From Streptomyces sp. GQFP (GTDB lineage Bacteria; Actinomycetota; Actinomycetes; Streptomycetales; Streptomycetaceae): DNA of 64,000 nucleotides. The stretch is from contig NZ_CP089312.1 in assembly GCF_021545335.1 (NCBI RefSeq), positions 6,572,001 to 6,636,000 of the forward strand, written 5' to 3'. The translations under genes and the position numbers were made by a program. Each line of letters begins with the position of its first letter. The stretch's first letter is position 1. Under the pieces are notes generated by a model. That model was not told the DNA's origin, ran no database searches, and saw only the letters and a list, made by a program, of their open reading frames with translations. Below are positions 24,668-33,274 of this stretch, in pieces.

Positions 24668-26305
24668 ATGTCCCGCCTCGACCAGGCGCGCGCCCGGCGC
24701 CTTCGCTCCGCTGTGGGCCTGGGCCTGATCGCGGCCCTGGCCGGCGGCGGCTGCACGGGCCCCGCCGACACCTCCTCCGCCGCCATCCATAAGGTGGCCG
24801 CCCCGACGTCGCCGCTGCCCACCGTCCCGCCGGCCCAGCCGCCGCCGCGCCTCACACGGGCCAAGGTCGACGCAGCGGTGGACCGGCTCGACGGAGTGGT
24901 ACGGGACGCCATGCGCAGGACCGGTGTGCCGGGGGTCGCCGTCGGTGTCGTCCATGACGACGAGGTGCTGTATCTGAAGGGCTTCGGCGAACGGAAGGCG
25001 GGCGCGGAGGGCAAGGTCGGACCCGACACCGTCTTCCAGCTCGCCTCGGTCTCCAAGCCGGTCGCCTCGACGGTGGTCGCCGCGGCCGTGGGCGAGAAGA
25101 CCGTCGGCTGGGACGACCCGGTCGTCGAGCACAGTCCCGGCTTCGCCCTCAAGGACCCCTGGGTCACCCGCCATGTCACGCTCGCCGACCTGTTCTCGCA
25201 CCGCAGCGGGCTGCCCGACCACTCCGGGGACCTCCTGGAGGACCTCGGCTACGACCGCTCGTACATCCTGGGGCATCTGCGGTACGAGCCGCTGGCTCCG
25301 TTCCGCGCCAGTTACGCGTACACCAACTTCGGGCTGACCGAAGCCGCGGTCGCCGTCGCGCGGGCGGCGGGCACCAGCTGGGAGAACCTGTCCGCCGACA
25401 AGCTGTACCGGCCGCTGGGCATGGACTCCACCAGCTCCTCCTTCGCCGACTACGAGAAAGCCGGGAACAAGGCCGTCACCCATGTGAAGCAGGGCGACAC
25501 CTGGCAGGCCGAGTTCGTACGGGACGCCGACGCCCAGAGCCCGGCGGGCGGGGCCAGCTCCACCGTCCGGGACATGACGAAGTGGCTGCGCCTGCAACTC
25601 GGCAACGGCGAGTTCGAGGGGCGGCAGGTCGTCGACGCCGACGCGCTGGACGAGACGCACCTCCCGCACATCGTCTCCGAGCCGCCGCACGCGCCGGCGG
25701 GCAGGACCGGGTTCTACGGGCTCGGCTGGAACGTCGGCTACGACGACCAGGGCAGGCTGAAACTCGGCCACTCCGGCGCCTTCGCGCTGGGCGCGGCCAC
25801 CAGTGTCACGCTGCTGCCCTCGGAGAACCTCGGCATCGTCGTCCTCACCAACGGCGCGCCCATCGGCGTACCGGAGGCGATCGTCAGTACCTTCCTCGAC
25901 ACCGCGCAGACGGGCGGGCCCACGGTCGACTGGCTGACGTTCATCGGCCCGCTCATCCAACAGGCGGCGGCGGGCGACCGCTCCGAGACCGACTACACCA
26001 AGCCTCCGGCACCGCGCGCACCGGCCAGGGCGGACGGCGCCTACACCGGAACGTACGCCAACGACTTCTACGGCCCGATGACCGTGAGCGCCCAGGGCGA
26101 CGACCTCGTCATGCAACTGGGGCCGAAGAAACAGCGGTTCACCCTGCGGCACTACGACGGCGACACCTTCAGCTACCGCACCACGGGCGAGAACGCCGTC
26201 GGGCTGTCCGGCGTGACCTTCGGCGTCGGGTCCGACGGACGCGCCGACAAGGTCCGGGTCGAGAACCTCGACACGACCGGCCTCGGCACCTTCACCAAAA
26301 AATGA
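24668..26305 (+). CDS. Serine hydrolase lipoprotein (beta-lactamase family) with C-terminal DUF3471-like domain
   Basis: This 545-residue protein has a lipobox LAGGGC (Cys29). The serine hydrolase domain (about 70-420) has Ser-Val-Ser-Lys in FQLASVSKPVAS, YTN in YAYTNFGLTEAAV and a third motif in KLGHSGAFALG. The last 100 residues (YTGTYANDFYGPMTV onwards) resemble the small beta-barrel DUF3471 that often follows these domains. It should be tethered outside the membrane and hydrolyse a peptide or ester. It is 100 bases after the sugar dehydrogenase gene but is not clearly coupled to it. Confidence 0.9.
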   Translation: MSRLDQARARRLRSAVGLGLIAALAGGGCTGPADTSSAAIHKVAAPTSPLPTVPPAQPPPRLTRAKVDAAVDRLDGVVRDAMRRTGVPGVAVGVVHDDEVLYLKGFGERKAGAEGKVGPDTVFQLASVSKPVASTVVAAAVGEKTVGWDDPVVEHSPGFALKDPWVTRHVTLADLFSHRSGLPDHSGDLLEDLGYDRSYILGHLRYEPLAPFRASYAYTNFGLTEAAVAVARAAGTSWENLSADKLYRPLGMDSTSSSFADYEKAGNKAVTHVKQGDTWQAEFVRDADAQSPAGGASSTVRDMTKWLRLQLGNGEFEGRQVVDADALDETHLPHIVSEPPHAPAGRTGFYGLGWNVGYDDQGRLKLGHSGAFALGAATSVTLLPSENLGIVVLTNGAPIGVPEAIVSTFLDTAQTGGPTVDWLTFIGPLIQQAAAGDRSETDYTKPPAPRAPARADGAYTGTYANDFYGPMTVSAQGDDLVMQLGPKKQRFTLRHYDGDTFSYRTTGENAVGLSGVTFGVGSDGRADKVRVENLDTTGLGTFTKK

Positions 26306-26359
26306 GCCCCAGCCCGCCGGGCGGTCTCCCCTTTACCCCCGGCGGCTACCTTGTCCGCC

Positions 26360-27145
26360 ATGACGCGCACCCCACAAAGCGACGACCAGTCCCCCCGCCC
26401 CCTCACCGGCAAGGTCGTCGTCATCACCGGCGCCGCCCGAGGCCAGGGCGCCGCAGAGGCCCAAGCCCTTACGCAGGCCGGAGCCACGGTCATCGCAACC
26501 GACGTACGCCCGGACGGAGTTGGAGACTGCCGGAAGCTCGACGTCTCCAGCGAGGCCGACTGGGCCGCCCTCGCCGCCGAACTCCGTGACACCTACGGCG
26601 ACATCCACGGCCTCGTCAACAACGCCGGCGTCATTCAGCGGGACCGCCTCGGCGACGTACGTCCGGACGACTTCGCGTACGTCCAGTCGGTGAACACCGT
26701 CGGGCCGCTGCTCGGCATCCAGTACCTCGCGCCGCTGATGCCGCCGGGCTCGTCCATAGTGAACGTCGGGTCGTCCGCCGCGCTCACCGCGTACTACCCC
26801 GTGGCGTACACCGCGAGCAAGTGGGCCCTGCGCGGGGTTTCGAAGATCGCGGCGACCGAGTTGGGGCCGCGAGGCATCCGCGTCAACACCGTGCACCCGG
26901 GCTACATCGAGACCGAGATGACCGCGACCGCCACCCCCGCCTTCCGGGAGGCGATGTTCCGCGAGACGCCGCTCGGGCGCAGCGGCACGGTCGACGACAT
27001 CGCGCCCCTCGTCGTCTTCCTGCTCTCCGACGCGTCGTCGTTCATCAGTGGAGCGGAGATCCCCGTGGACGGAGGCCTCACCGCGCACGGCGGGGTCAAG
27101 TCCGTCTCGGACGCGATGAGGCCGGACGCGCCGGACCAGTCGTAG
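26360..27145 (+). CDS. Short-chain dehydrogenase/reductase (SDR)
   Basis: This 261-residue classical SDR has the cofactor motif TGAARGQG in VVVITGAARGQGAAEA, NNAG in GLVNNAGVIQRD, and catalytic Ser in VNVGSSAALTAY with Tyr and Lys in YTASKWAL. The C-terminal GAEIPVDGGLTAHGG is typical. Asp in ATDVRPDG after the second strand suggests NAD preference. It resembles hydroxysteroid-type or FabG-like reductases; the substrate is unknown. The ATG at 26360 is chosen over a TTG nine bases upstream. Confidence 0.92.
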   Translation: MTRTPQSDDQSPRPLTGKVVVITGAARGQGAAEAQALTQAGATVIATDVRPDGVGDCRKLDVSSEADWAALAAELRDTYGDIHGLVNNAGVIQRDRLGDVRPDDFAYVQSVNTVGPLLGIQYLAPLMPPGSSIVNVGSSAALTAYYPVAYTASKWALRGVSKIAATELGPRGIRVNTVHPGYIETEMTATATPAFREAMFRETPLGRSGTVDDIAPLVVFLLSDASSFISGAEIPVDGGLTAHGGVKSVSDAMRPDAPDQS

Positions 27146-27204
27146 TCGACGCCGACCCGACGCCGACCCGACGCTCCGTCAGGCGTGCGATAGGTTCGTC
27201 CGCC

Positions 27205-27744
27205 ATGACCGGACTCGGAACCGTCGCCTGGCCACCTGCCCCGATAAAGACCGAACGGCTCGTGCTCCGCGAGTCCGAGGCCCGGGACCGTACGGCGTTC
27301 ATCGAACTGCACGCCTCGCCGGAGGTGCACACCTACCTCGGCGGTCCCCGGTCGCGTGACGAGCTCGAACGCGAGATGCCCGAGGTGCCCGAGCAGTGGC
27401 CCGGGAGCTTCGTCGTCGATCTCGACGGAGCGATGATCGGCCAGATCCTGCTCAGGAGAGCGACGGAGCACCGCCGCCCGGCAGCCGCCGGGAAGGCCGA
27501 TCTCGGCTACCTCTTCCTGCCGTCCGCGTGGGGATTCGGGTACGCGGCCGAGGCGTGCGCGGCGGCACTCGGCTGGCTCGCCGGCGCGCTTCCCGGCGAG
27601 CCGGTGGTGCTCACCACCCAGACCGCCAACGTCAGCTCGATGCGTCTCGCGGCGAAGCTGGGGTTCACCGAGGTGGAGCGGTTCGAGGCGTGGGACGCCG
27701 AGCAGTGGCTCGGCATGCGGTCCCCGGTCACGCCGTCGGGCTGA
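27205..27744 (+). CDS. GNAT family N-acetyltransferase
   Basis: This 179-residue protein is of the RimJ/RimL-like acetyltransferase_3 type. It opens with IKTERLVLRESEARDRTAFI, then LGYLFLPSAWGFGYAAEACA, which holds the acetyl-CoA-binding motif, and ends with NVSSMRLAAKLGFTEVERF. It transfers an acetyl group to an unknown acceptor. It starts at an ATG 60 bases after the SDR gene and is probably cotranscribed with it. Confidence 0.9.
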   Translation: MTGLGTVAWPPAPIKTERLVLRESEARDRTAFIELHASPEVHTYLGGPRSRDELEREMPEVPEQWPGSFVVDLDGAMIGQILLRRATEHRRPAAAGKADLGYLFLPSAWGFGYAAEACAAALGWLAGALPGEPVVLTTQTANVSSMRLAAKLGFTEVERFEAWDAEQWLGMRSPVTPSG

Positions 27745-27920
27745 GCCGCCATTACGCCGTCCCACCGATGTCCCGTCAGACCGGCACAAACACGAGGTCA
27801 CCATACGTCCCAGTGTCCCGGCGTCCCACCGGGCGCCGATTCCTTGCCGGGCGCCGAAGCCTCCTGCCAGCGTCGCCATCGTTCGCGTCGCCGGACTGGA
27901 ACTGGAAGGGGAACACCACC

Positions 27921-28284
27921 GTGAAACGACTACGCCGTATCTGTCTCGCCCTGGCCCTCACAACGGGCCTGTCGCTCACCACCGCCGGCGTCTCGACGGC
28001 GGCACCCGAGGCCGCGGCCGCCTGCCCGGGTCTTCCTGGTCGGTCCGTCGGATTTTCTGTACTACATCCCCAACGAGACCGTCTACTTCAAGCTGTGGCG
28101 GACCGGGGACGGCATCGCCACCATCAACCGGTCGGCCTGCAACAAGACCGAGTACGCGCTGACCAATGGCCACATCCGTAGGTGGCCCGGCGGCGGGGCC
28201 AACGTCTACACCTGGAGGGCGGACGGGGTGCTTCCCCACAGGGGAGGGAAGCACCCCGTCAGACCGACCTACAGCCGCCCGTGA
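27921..28284 (+). pseudogene. Small secreted protein gene with apparent frameshift
   Basis: A GTG start after GGAAGGGG opens a signal peptide (KRLRRICLALALTTGLSL to TAAPEAAAAC). In that frame the rest is nonsense. A shift of one base at the CCCGGG near 28030 gives a sensible frame: VFLVGPSDFLYYIPNETVYF, then KLWRTGDGIATINRSACNKT, then EYALTNGHIRRWPGGG. Removing one G gives a 120-residue secreted protein. This is either a mutation or a base-call error. The 3' end runs through a 15-bp hairpin (28222-28260) and overlaps the convergent SEC-C gene by 16 bases. No family is recognised. Confidence 0.65.
28222..28260 (+). terminator. Hairpin terminator inside the shifted reading frame
   Basis: GACGGGGTGCTTCCC (28222-28236) and GGGAAGCACCCCGTC (28246-28260) form a perfect 15-bp stem with a nine-base loop. 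It lies between convergent genes and is probably a transcription terminator. In the restored frame it would be translated as the protein tail. Confidence 0.7.
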
Positions 28285-29306
28285 CACCCCTCATAAGCCG
28301 CCCCCGACCCACACCAGCAAACCGCTCCCCGCTGAGGAGGCCACCCCACAGCCTTCCCCCGGGCCGCCAGCGTCGTCGCGTACTGCGGCAGCAGTTCCGC
28401 CTCCCCCGGAGACGCCCCCTCCGAGGCCGCGAAGGCCTCGTACGACGGCACCGTCCCCGTGACGATCCCCAGGTTCGCCGTGCCGGAGGCAGCTAGCTCC
28501 CTCAGCGAGGCCTCTATCGTCGCGAGGTGCTCCTCGTGCGAGGGGTACTCGTCCGCCAGGGCCGGGTACGCCTCCACCAGCTCCGCCAGTTCGTCCGCCG
28601 GCCAGTGCAGTACCGCCACCGGGAACGGGCGGGACAGCGCCTCCCGGAACGCGCCCAGTTCCGCCCGTAGCCGGGAGATCTCCGCCTCCAGCTCCGCCGG
28701 GTTGTCCGAGCCGAGGGACCAGACCCGCTTCGGGTCGTGCAGCTCGTCCAGCGACACCGACGACGAGTGCAGCGTGTCCGCCAGGGTGTCCCACTCGTCG
28801 TGGGGCACGCCCAGCATCCGGCGTACGCGGTGGCGGCCGTACAACAACGGATGCGTCGAGTACGGGGGTTCCTGCGCGTCCGAGACCAGCAGACGGGCCG
28901 CTTCCGTGAACGTCTCCTGCGCCGCCTCCAGCTCGTCGTGCGATTCCAGGGACTCCGCGACGATCACCCAGGGCGCCGGGTCGCGCGGGGCCTCGGCGCG
29001 GACGCCGTCGATGATCGCCCGGGCCTCCGCCTCGTGGCCGTACTCCCACAGGTTCGAGGCCTTCAGGGCCCGGACGAGATGGGGGTTCTCCAGGGAGCCG
29101 GAGCCGGAACCGGAGTCGGAGTCGGAGGATTGGAGCAGACGGTCGTACAGGGCCGTCGCGGCGGGGCGGTCGCCGGCCAGTTCCAAGTGGGCCGAGGCCT
29201 GCAGGAGCAGGTGTTCGGCGTCCTCGGGATAGAGGCCGGCGGTCCGCTCCAGGCGGGCCGCTTCGGCGACGTGGTCGACGTTTTCCGCAGGCGTGTCGGG
29301 GCGCAT
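28269..29306 (-). CDS. SEC-C zinc-motif protein with tetratricopeptide-like helices
   Basis: The product has 345 residues. The N-terminal two thirds are helical repeats of TPR character (LYPEDAEHLLLQASAHLELA, ALYDRLLQSS, APWVIVAESLESHDELEAAQ). An SDSDSGSGSGS linker lies near residue 65. The C-terminus has the SEC-C zinc motif CWCGSGAAYEGCHG, as in the SecA tail, where it binds ribosome or partner. A middle segment, VLHWPADELAELVEAYP, is duplicated as a scrap at 8061-8160. The ATG at 29306 is chosen over an upstream in-frame start. Function unknown; probably a protein-protein adaptor. Confidence 0.82.
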   Translation of the reverse strand: MRPDTPAENVDHVAEAARLERTAGLYPEDAEHLLLQASAHLELAGDRPAATALYDRLLQSSDSDSGSGSGSLENPHLVRALKASNLWEYGHEAEARAIIDGVRAEAPRDPAPWVIVAESLESHDELEAAQETFTEAARLLVSDAQEPPYSTHPLLYGRHRVRRMLGVPHDEWDTLADTLHSSSVSLDELHDPKRVWSLGSDNPAELEAEISRLRAELGAFREALSRPFPVAVLHWPADELAELVEAYPALADEYPSHEEHLATIEASLRELAASGTANLGIVTGTVPSYEAFAASEGASPGEAELLPQYATTLAARGKAVGWPPQRGAVCWCGSGAAYEGCHGRL

Positions 29307-29368
29307 GAGATCACCGTACTGCCGACGACCGACAAAGAAGAGGGGCGGCCGAGGAGCGGTCACCGTGC

Positions 29369-29396
29369 GGGGAGGTGCCGGGAACGGCGCCTCCCC
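29369..29396 (-). terminator. Hairpin terminator after the GH30 gene
   Basis: GGGGAGG...GCCG and CGGC...CCTCCCC pair around a GGAA loop (29369-29396). It is placed just downstream of the minus-strand GH30 stop at 29434. Confidence 0.7.
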
Positions 29397-29433
29397 TCAG
29401 CAGTGGCTCAGCGCTCGCCGCTACGCCCGGCCC

Positions 29434-30909
29434 TCAGATCGTCACCCCGTCCACCTGCAACGTCTGCACCGCCCCCGCCGCGAACGGCACCGCCACCGTC
29501 TTTCCGCTCAGATACGTGTCCGAGCGGGCCGTGTAGAGGTCGCCGCCGCCTCCCGTCACCGTGTTCCAGCGCGGGACCAGCCCGCCCGAACCGCCCGTCA
29601 CCGTCGTGAAGTTGGACAGGTTGAAGGTGAAGGTCTGGGCCGAGGTGGACGTGTTCACGGCCACTATCACCAGGCGCTTCGCGCTCGCGTCGTACGCCGC
29701 CACCGCGTAGCTGACCCCCGTGTCGAGGATCGTCATGCCCGGGCGGATGTGCCGGCTGAACTGGGCCATCACATAGTGCTTCGTCTGGACCGTGGTCGGC
29801 TGGAGCGTGCTCGGGTTGTAGGCGATCATCGCCCAGCCCGCCGTCGGGTCCATGACCTGCCAGTAGACCCAGGCCGTGGGGTGCAGCCAGCGGAAGTCGT
29901 AGCAGAGGTTCGACGCCAGGGTCAGCCCGGTGCCGTCGCTGTCGCCCGTCTCCGAGTTCCACAGCTTCTTGCCGGACGTCGTCACCACGTCCGTGTAGAG
30001 GAGGTCCCGGCGGCCACCTGACCCCTGGTAGCCGTGCACGTTCACCTGGTTCACCAGGGCCTTCGTCGACGAGCCGAAGGCCGCCCAGGTCGAGCGGGCC
30101 ACGTCGTAGTTCGTCTCGTCCGAGGCCGAGATCCTGACCCCCGTCAGGCCCCGGGCGTCCAACTCGCTTCTCATGTACGGGAGTACGGCCGCCTGCACCG
30201 CCGCGTCCATGTGGCAGCCCTCCTGCGTACCGGTGGCCGTCCACCAGCTCGCCGAGGGCTCGTTGAACGGGTCCACCGTCGCGAAGTTCACGCCCCAGTT
30301 GTTCTTCGCGTACAGCGCCACGGCCGCCAGATGCGAGGCGTGCTGGCGGTAGTTCCAGGTCTGGAGGTTGTTGCCGCCGCCCGAGGCGCCCGACGGGTTG
30401 TGGTTCGAACACATCCACCACATCGGAGAGTTAGCGAACAGCTCGGTCGTCGCCCCGCGCGCCACCGCCTTCGTCAGCGCCGCCCGCTGCGTCGCGTCCG
30501 CCGACCAGTCCCAGGCCGAGGACGTCGGGTCCTCGTTGTTCCAGTCCTGCCAGTAGCCCTCGATCTGCTTGTACGCCGGGATGTTGGCCGACGCCACCAT
30601 GCTCTCGCCGTTGACACTGTTCCAGCTGCACGCGCCGAGGTTGTAGCGGGCGATGTTCAGGCCCAGGCCGGGCAGCGAAGTCCCGTTGTACGTCACCGAC
30701 TTGGTGGTGAAGAAGAGGTCCGCGAAGTCGTCCCGGGCGCCGAACACATTCGCCCACCAGGCGAGCGAGGTGCCCCACCCCTCCCAAGTCCCGTACGTCG
30801 TACCGGGGGTGACCGCGATGGTGGCGTCGGCTCGCGCGGTGCCCGTGGCCAGGGCACTGCCGAGGACCGTGCCCCCTGCCGCGGCCAGCAGGGATCTGCG
30901 TCGGATCAT
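29434..30909 (-). CDS. Secreted GH30 family glycoside hydrolase (endo-beta-1,6-galactanase-like)
   Basis: This 491-residue protein has a Tat-type signal (RRRSLLAAAGG, cleaved near ATGTARA). The catalytic barrel shows GTWEGWGTSLAWWANVFG near the start and the acid/base Glu in VDPFNEPSASWW. The probable nucleophile Glu is in KLWNSETGDSDGTG, and the aromatic WVYWQVMDPTAGW follows. A terminal beta-sandwich (VIVAVNTSTSAQTFTFNLS) is usual in GH30. The motifs resemble endo-1,6-galactanases, enzymes that degrade arabinogalactan side chains. GGAG six bases before the ATG supports the start. It is monocistronic and divergent from sortase E. Confidence 0.87.
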   Translation of the reverse strand: MIRRRSLLAAAGGTVLGSALATGTARADATIAVTPGTTYGTWEGWGTSLAWWANVFGARDDFADLFFTTKSVTYNGTSLPGLGLNIARYNLGACSWNSVNGESMVASANIPAYKQIEGYWQDWNNEDPTSSAWDWSADATQRAALTKAVARGATTELFANSPMWWMCSNHNPSGASGGGNNLQTWNYRQHASHLAAVALYAKNNWGVNFATVDPFNEPSASWWTATGTQEGCHMDAAVQAAVLPYMRSELDARGLTGVRISASDETNYDVARSTWAAFGSSTKALVNQVNVHGYQGSGGRRDLLYTDVVTTSGKKLWNSETGDSDGTGLTLASNLCYDFRWLHPTAWVYWQVMDPTAGWAMIAYNPSTLQPTTVQTKHYVMAQFSRHIRPGMTILDTGVSYAVAAYDASAKRLVIVAVNTSTSAQTFTFNLSNFTTVTGGSGGLVPRWNTVTGGGGDLYTARSDTYLSGKTVAVPFAAGAVQTLQVDGVTI

Positions 30910-31119
30910 GGCTTCTCCGTCCGGATACTGACTTGTCCCGTTCATGCCATCAGGAAGCATCAGGCGTGGTGGGCGAGGTTGTCGAGAGTTGTGACACCCC
31001 TTTCTAAAACCACTGGACAAAGGGGGCTCACGGGGAGCGGACGGACAGGCCTGGCTACTTGGCGGGGTCTGCCCTATCGTGCGGGCCGGCGTCCCCATCG
31101 TCGCGAAGGAGGCGTACGC

Positions 31120-31881
31120 ATGTGGGCTCGGGCTCGTCGTCGCGTGATGTGGACCTGCGGCGAACTCCTCGTCACCCTCGGTACCGTCCTCGCGCTGCTC
31201 GTCGTCCACCAGCTGTGGTGGACCAACCATCAGGCCGAGCGGGGAGCCCAGCGGGAGGTGCGGGCACTGGAGAGGGAGTGGGAGGAACCCGGCCTCCCGA
31301 AGAGCGGCTCCGGATCCAGTTCCGGCTCCGGGTCCCTCGACTCCGCACAGCAGTCGCCCGACTCCTCCAGCGCCGCCGAGTCGTCCGGCCCCGCCCGCGC
31401 CACCAACTCCCGTTCCTCCACCCATAGTTGGTCCCAGGCGTACGCCATCCTCAGCATCCCCCGCCTCGGCCTCCGCGTCCCCGTCGCCGAAGGCGTCAGC
31501 AAGTCGCGCGTCCTCAACAGGGGTTACGCCGGCCACTACCCCGGCACCCAACAGCCGGGCCAGGCAGGGAACTTCGCCCTCGCCGGGCACCGCAACACCC
31601 ACGGCGAGCCCTTCCGGTACATCAACCGCCTGCGGCGCGGCGACGCCGTCCAGGTCGAGACGGTCGACGCGGTCTACTCGTACACCGTCGACCGCACGCT
31701 CCCCCAGACCTCCGCCCGGGACGACGGCGTGATCAGTCCCGTACCCCGCTCCACCGTCAGGCCGGCCTACGGCTACCGCACCCCCGGCTACTACCTCACC
31801 CTCACCACCTGCACCCCTGAGTACACGTCCCGCCACCGTCTGGTCGTGTGGGGCAGGCTCACATCGATGCGCCCCCGCTGA
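31120..31881 (+). CDS. Class E sortase
   Basis: The product is a 253-residue transpeptidase. An N-terminal membrane anchor (residues about 10-30, TCGELLVTLGTVLALLVVHQ) is followed by a Ser/Gly-rich linker. The sortase barrel shows YAILSIPRLGLRVPV, catalytic His in ALAGHRNTHGEPFR, catalytic Cys in YLTLTTCTPEY and Arg in SRHRLVVWGRL. Class E sortases anchor LAxTG proteins such as long chaplins in Streptomyces. A candidate substrate with LAGTG is encoded at 43422-44162. GAAGGAGG precedes the ATG. Confidence 0.92.
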   Translation: MWARARRRVMWTCGELLVTLGTVLALLVVHQLWWTNHQAERGAQREVRALEREWEEPGLPKSGSGSSSGSGSLDSAQQSPDSSSAAESSGPARATNSRSSTHSWSQAYAILSIPRLGLRVPVAEGVSKSRVLNRGYAGHYPGTQQPGQAGNFALAGHRNTHGEPFRYINRLRRGDAVQVETVDAVYSYTVDRTLPQTSARDDGVISPVPRSTVRPAYGYRTPGYYLTLTTCTPEYTSRHRLVVWGRLTSMRPR

Positions 31882-31967
31882 GTCAGAGGCTTCCTGTATA
31901 ACGAACAGAACGAACAGCAGGACAAACGACTGTGCGAGAAGCGACTGTGTGAGAGGAGGGCGTGGAC

Positions 31968-32294
31968 ATGATCCGGAGCTGCAATCCGGTCGTCCGGTTG
32001 AACCCGCGTGCCGCCGCCGCGCTCTTCCTGCTCCTCGTCGAGGTCGTGCTGCTCGACTCCGGCAGCCTCTCCGCCGCCGTCGCCCTCGCCGCGACCGCCG
32101 CGGCCGGGTCCGCGTTCGCCGCCTGTTCGCTCATCGCCTCGCGCTGTGCGCCCGCCGTACCGCCCACCCGGGTCCGTACGGCCATCCGCGACCGGGCCCG
32201 CCGTACCGCCTTCCTGCCGCAACGGGACCCCGACGCCCGTGGCCGCACCCGCCCCCGCGCCCCGGGACTCGCCCTCCCGACGGCCGCCGCGTAG
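31968..32294 (+). CDS. Small membrane protein (DUF6412-like)
   Basis: The product has 108 residues with two hydrophobic segments: about 17-35 (AAAALFLLLVEVVLLDSG) and about 38-60 (AAVALAATAAAGSAFAACS). A basic, proline-rich cytoplasmic tail follows. It stands 130 bases before a YidC paralogue on the same strand; in Streptomyces this small protein is commonly beside such an insertase gene (recalled, not checked). GAGAGGAGGG before the ATG is strong; a GTG six bases earlier is possible. Confidence 0.75.
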   Translation: MIRSCNPVVRLNPRAAAALFLLLVEVVLLDSGSLSAAVALAATAAAGSAFAACSLIASRCAPAVPPTRVRTAIRDRARRTAFLPQRDPDARGRTRPRAPGLALPTAAA

Positions 32295-32427
32295 GGCACA
32301 GCAGCACCGACAGCCGGCATCCCCAGCTGACATCCCCGCGCGGGCCGTCATGCCGATCTCCGTACGCCGCATCCGCGCATCCACGGAATCCCCGGTACGA
32401 CGAGACCCCCGGAGGGCTCACCTCACC

Positions 32428-33195
32428 ATGTCCGCGTTCCTGTCCGCTTTCGCCAGCCTGGTCGGCCACCTCGCCGACCTCCTCCAGCCCCTCTTCCACA
32501 CCTCCTCGGCCGCCGCCGCGATCGTCCTGTTCACCGCGTTCGTACGACTCCTCGTGCACCCCCTGTCCCGTGCGGCGGCGCGCGGACAGCGGGCGCGAGC
32601 CGCGCTGCAGCCGAAGGTCGCCGAACTGCGCAAACGGCACGCGAAGGACCCCAAGAAGCTCCAGCAGGCCGTCATGGCACTGCACGCCGAGGAGAAGGTC
32701 TCGCCGCTGTCGGGATGCTTCCCGAGCCTGTTCCAGCTGCCCGCGTTCTTCCTGCTCTACCACCTGTTCTCCAACCCGGAGATCGGCGGCGAGGCCAACG
32801 GACTCCTCACCCACCGGCTCTTCGCCGCACCCCTCGGCGACCGGTGGGCCGACGCGCTAGGCGGCGACGGGATCTTCGGGGCCGCCGGGCTCGTCTACGT
32901 CGGACTGTTCGCCCTTGTCGCCGCCGTCGCCACCTTCAACTACCGGCGTATGAAGCGCGTGATGGCCGTCAACCCGGTGTCGGTGGACGCCGGTGGTGGC
33001 GAGGCGGTGCCCGGGCTCGCCTCCGCCACCAAGTTCATGCCGTTCATGTCCTTCTTCACACTCTTCTCCGTGGCCGTGATGCCGCTGGCCGCCGCGCTGT
33101 ACATGGTGACCAGTACGACGTGGAGCGCCGTCGAGCGGGCGGTGCTGTACCGCTGGCAGCTGGCGCCGCGGGCCGGCGCGCAGTCCAGTACGTGA
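32428..33195 (+). CDS. YidC/Oxa1 family membrane protein insertase (paralogue)
   Basis: This 255-residue protein has YidC-family segments: AAAIVLFTAFVRLLVHPLSR (TM1, with the hydrophilic-groove Arg), a cytoplasmic hairpin LQPKVAELRKRHAKDPKKLQ, FQLPAFFLLYHLFSN, and KFMPFMSFFTLFSVAVMPLA. It lacks a lipobox and the long C-terminal tail of the housekeeping enzyme, and it is not in the rnpA-jag context, so it is a second copy. It would insert proteins into the cell membrane alongside or after SecYEG. Confidence 0.9.
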   Translation: MSAFLSAFASLVGHLADLLQPLFHTSSAAAAIVLFTAFVRLLVHPLSRAAARGQRARAALQPKVAELRKRHAKDPKKLQQAVMALHAEEKVSPLSGCFPSLFQLPAFFLLYHLFSNPEIGGEANGLLTHRLFAAPLGDRWADALGGDGIFGAAGLVYVGLFALVAAVATFNYRRMKRVMAVNPVSVDAGGGEAVPGLASATKFMPFMSFFTLFSVAVMPLAAALYMVTSTTWSAVERAVLYRWQLAPRAGAQSST

Positions 33196-33274
33196 ACCGG
33201 GTATTGCGGACCGCACGCCGACCTTGGAGGATCGACCAGTCCTCCGATGACTGGTGACCGAGGGAGAGAGCGAC

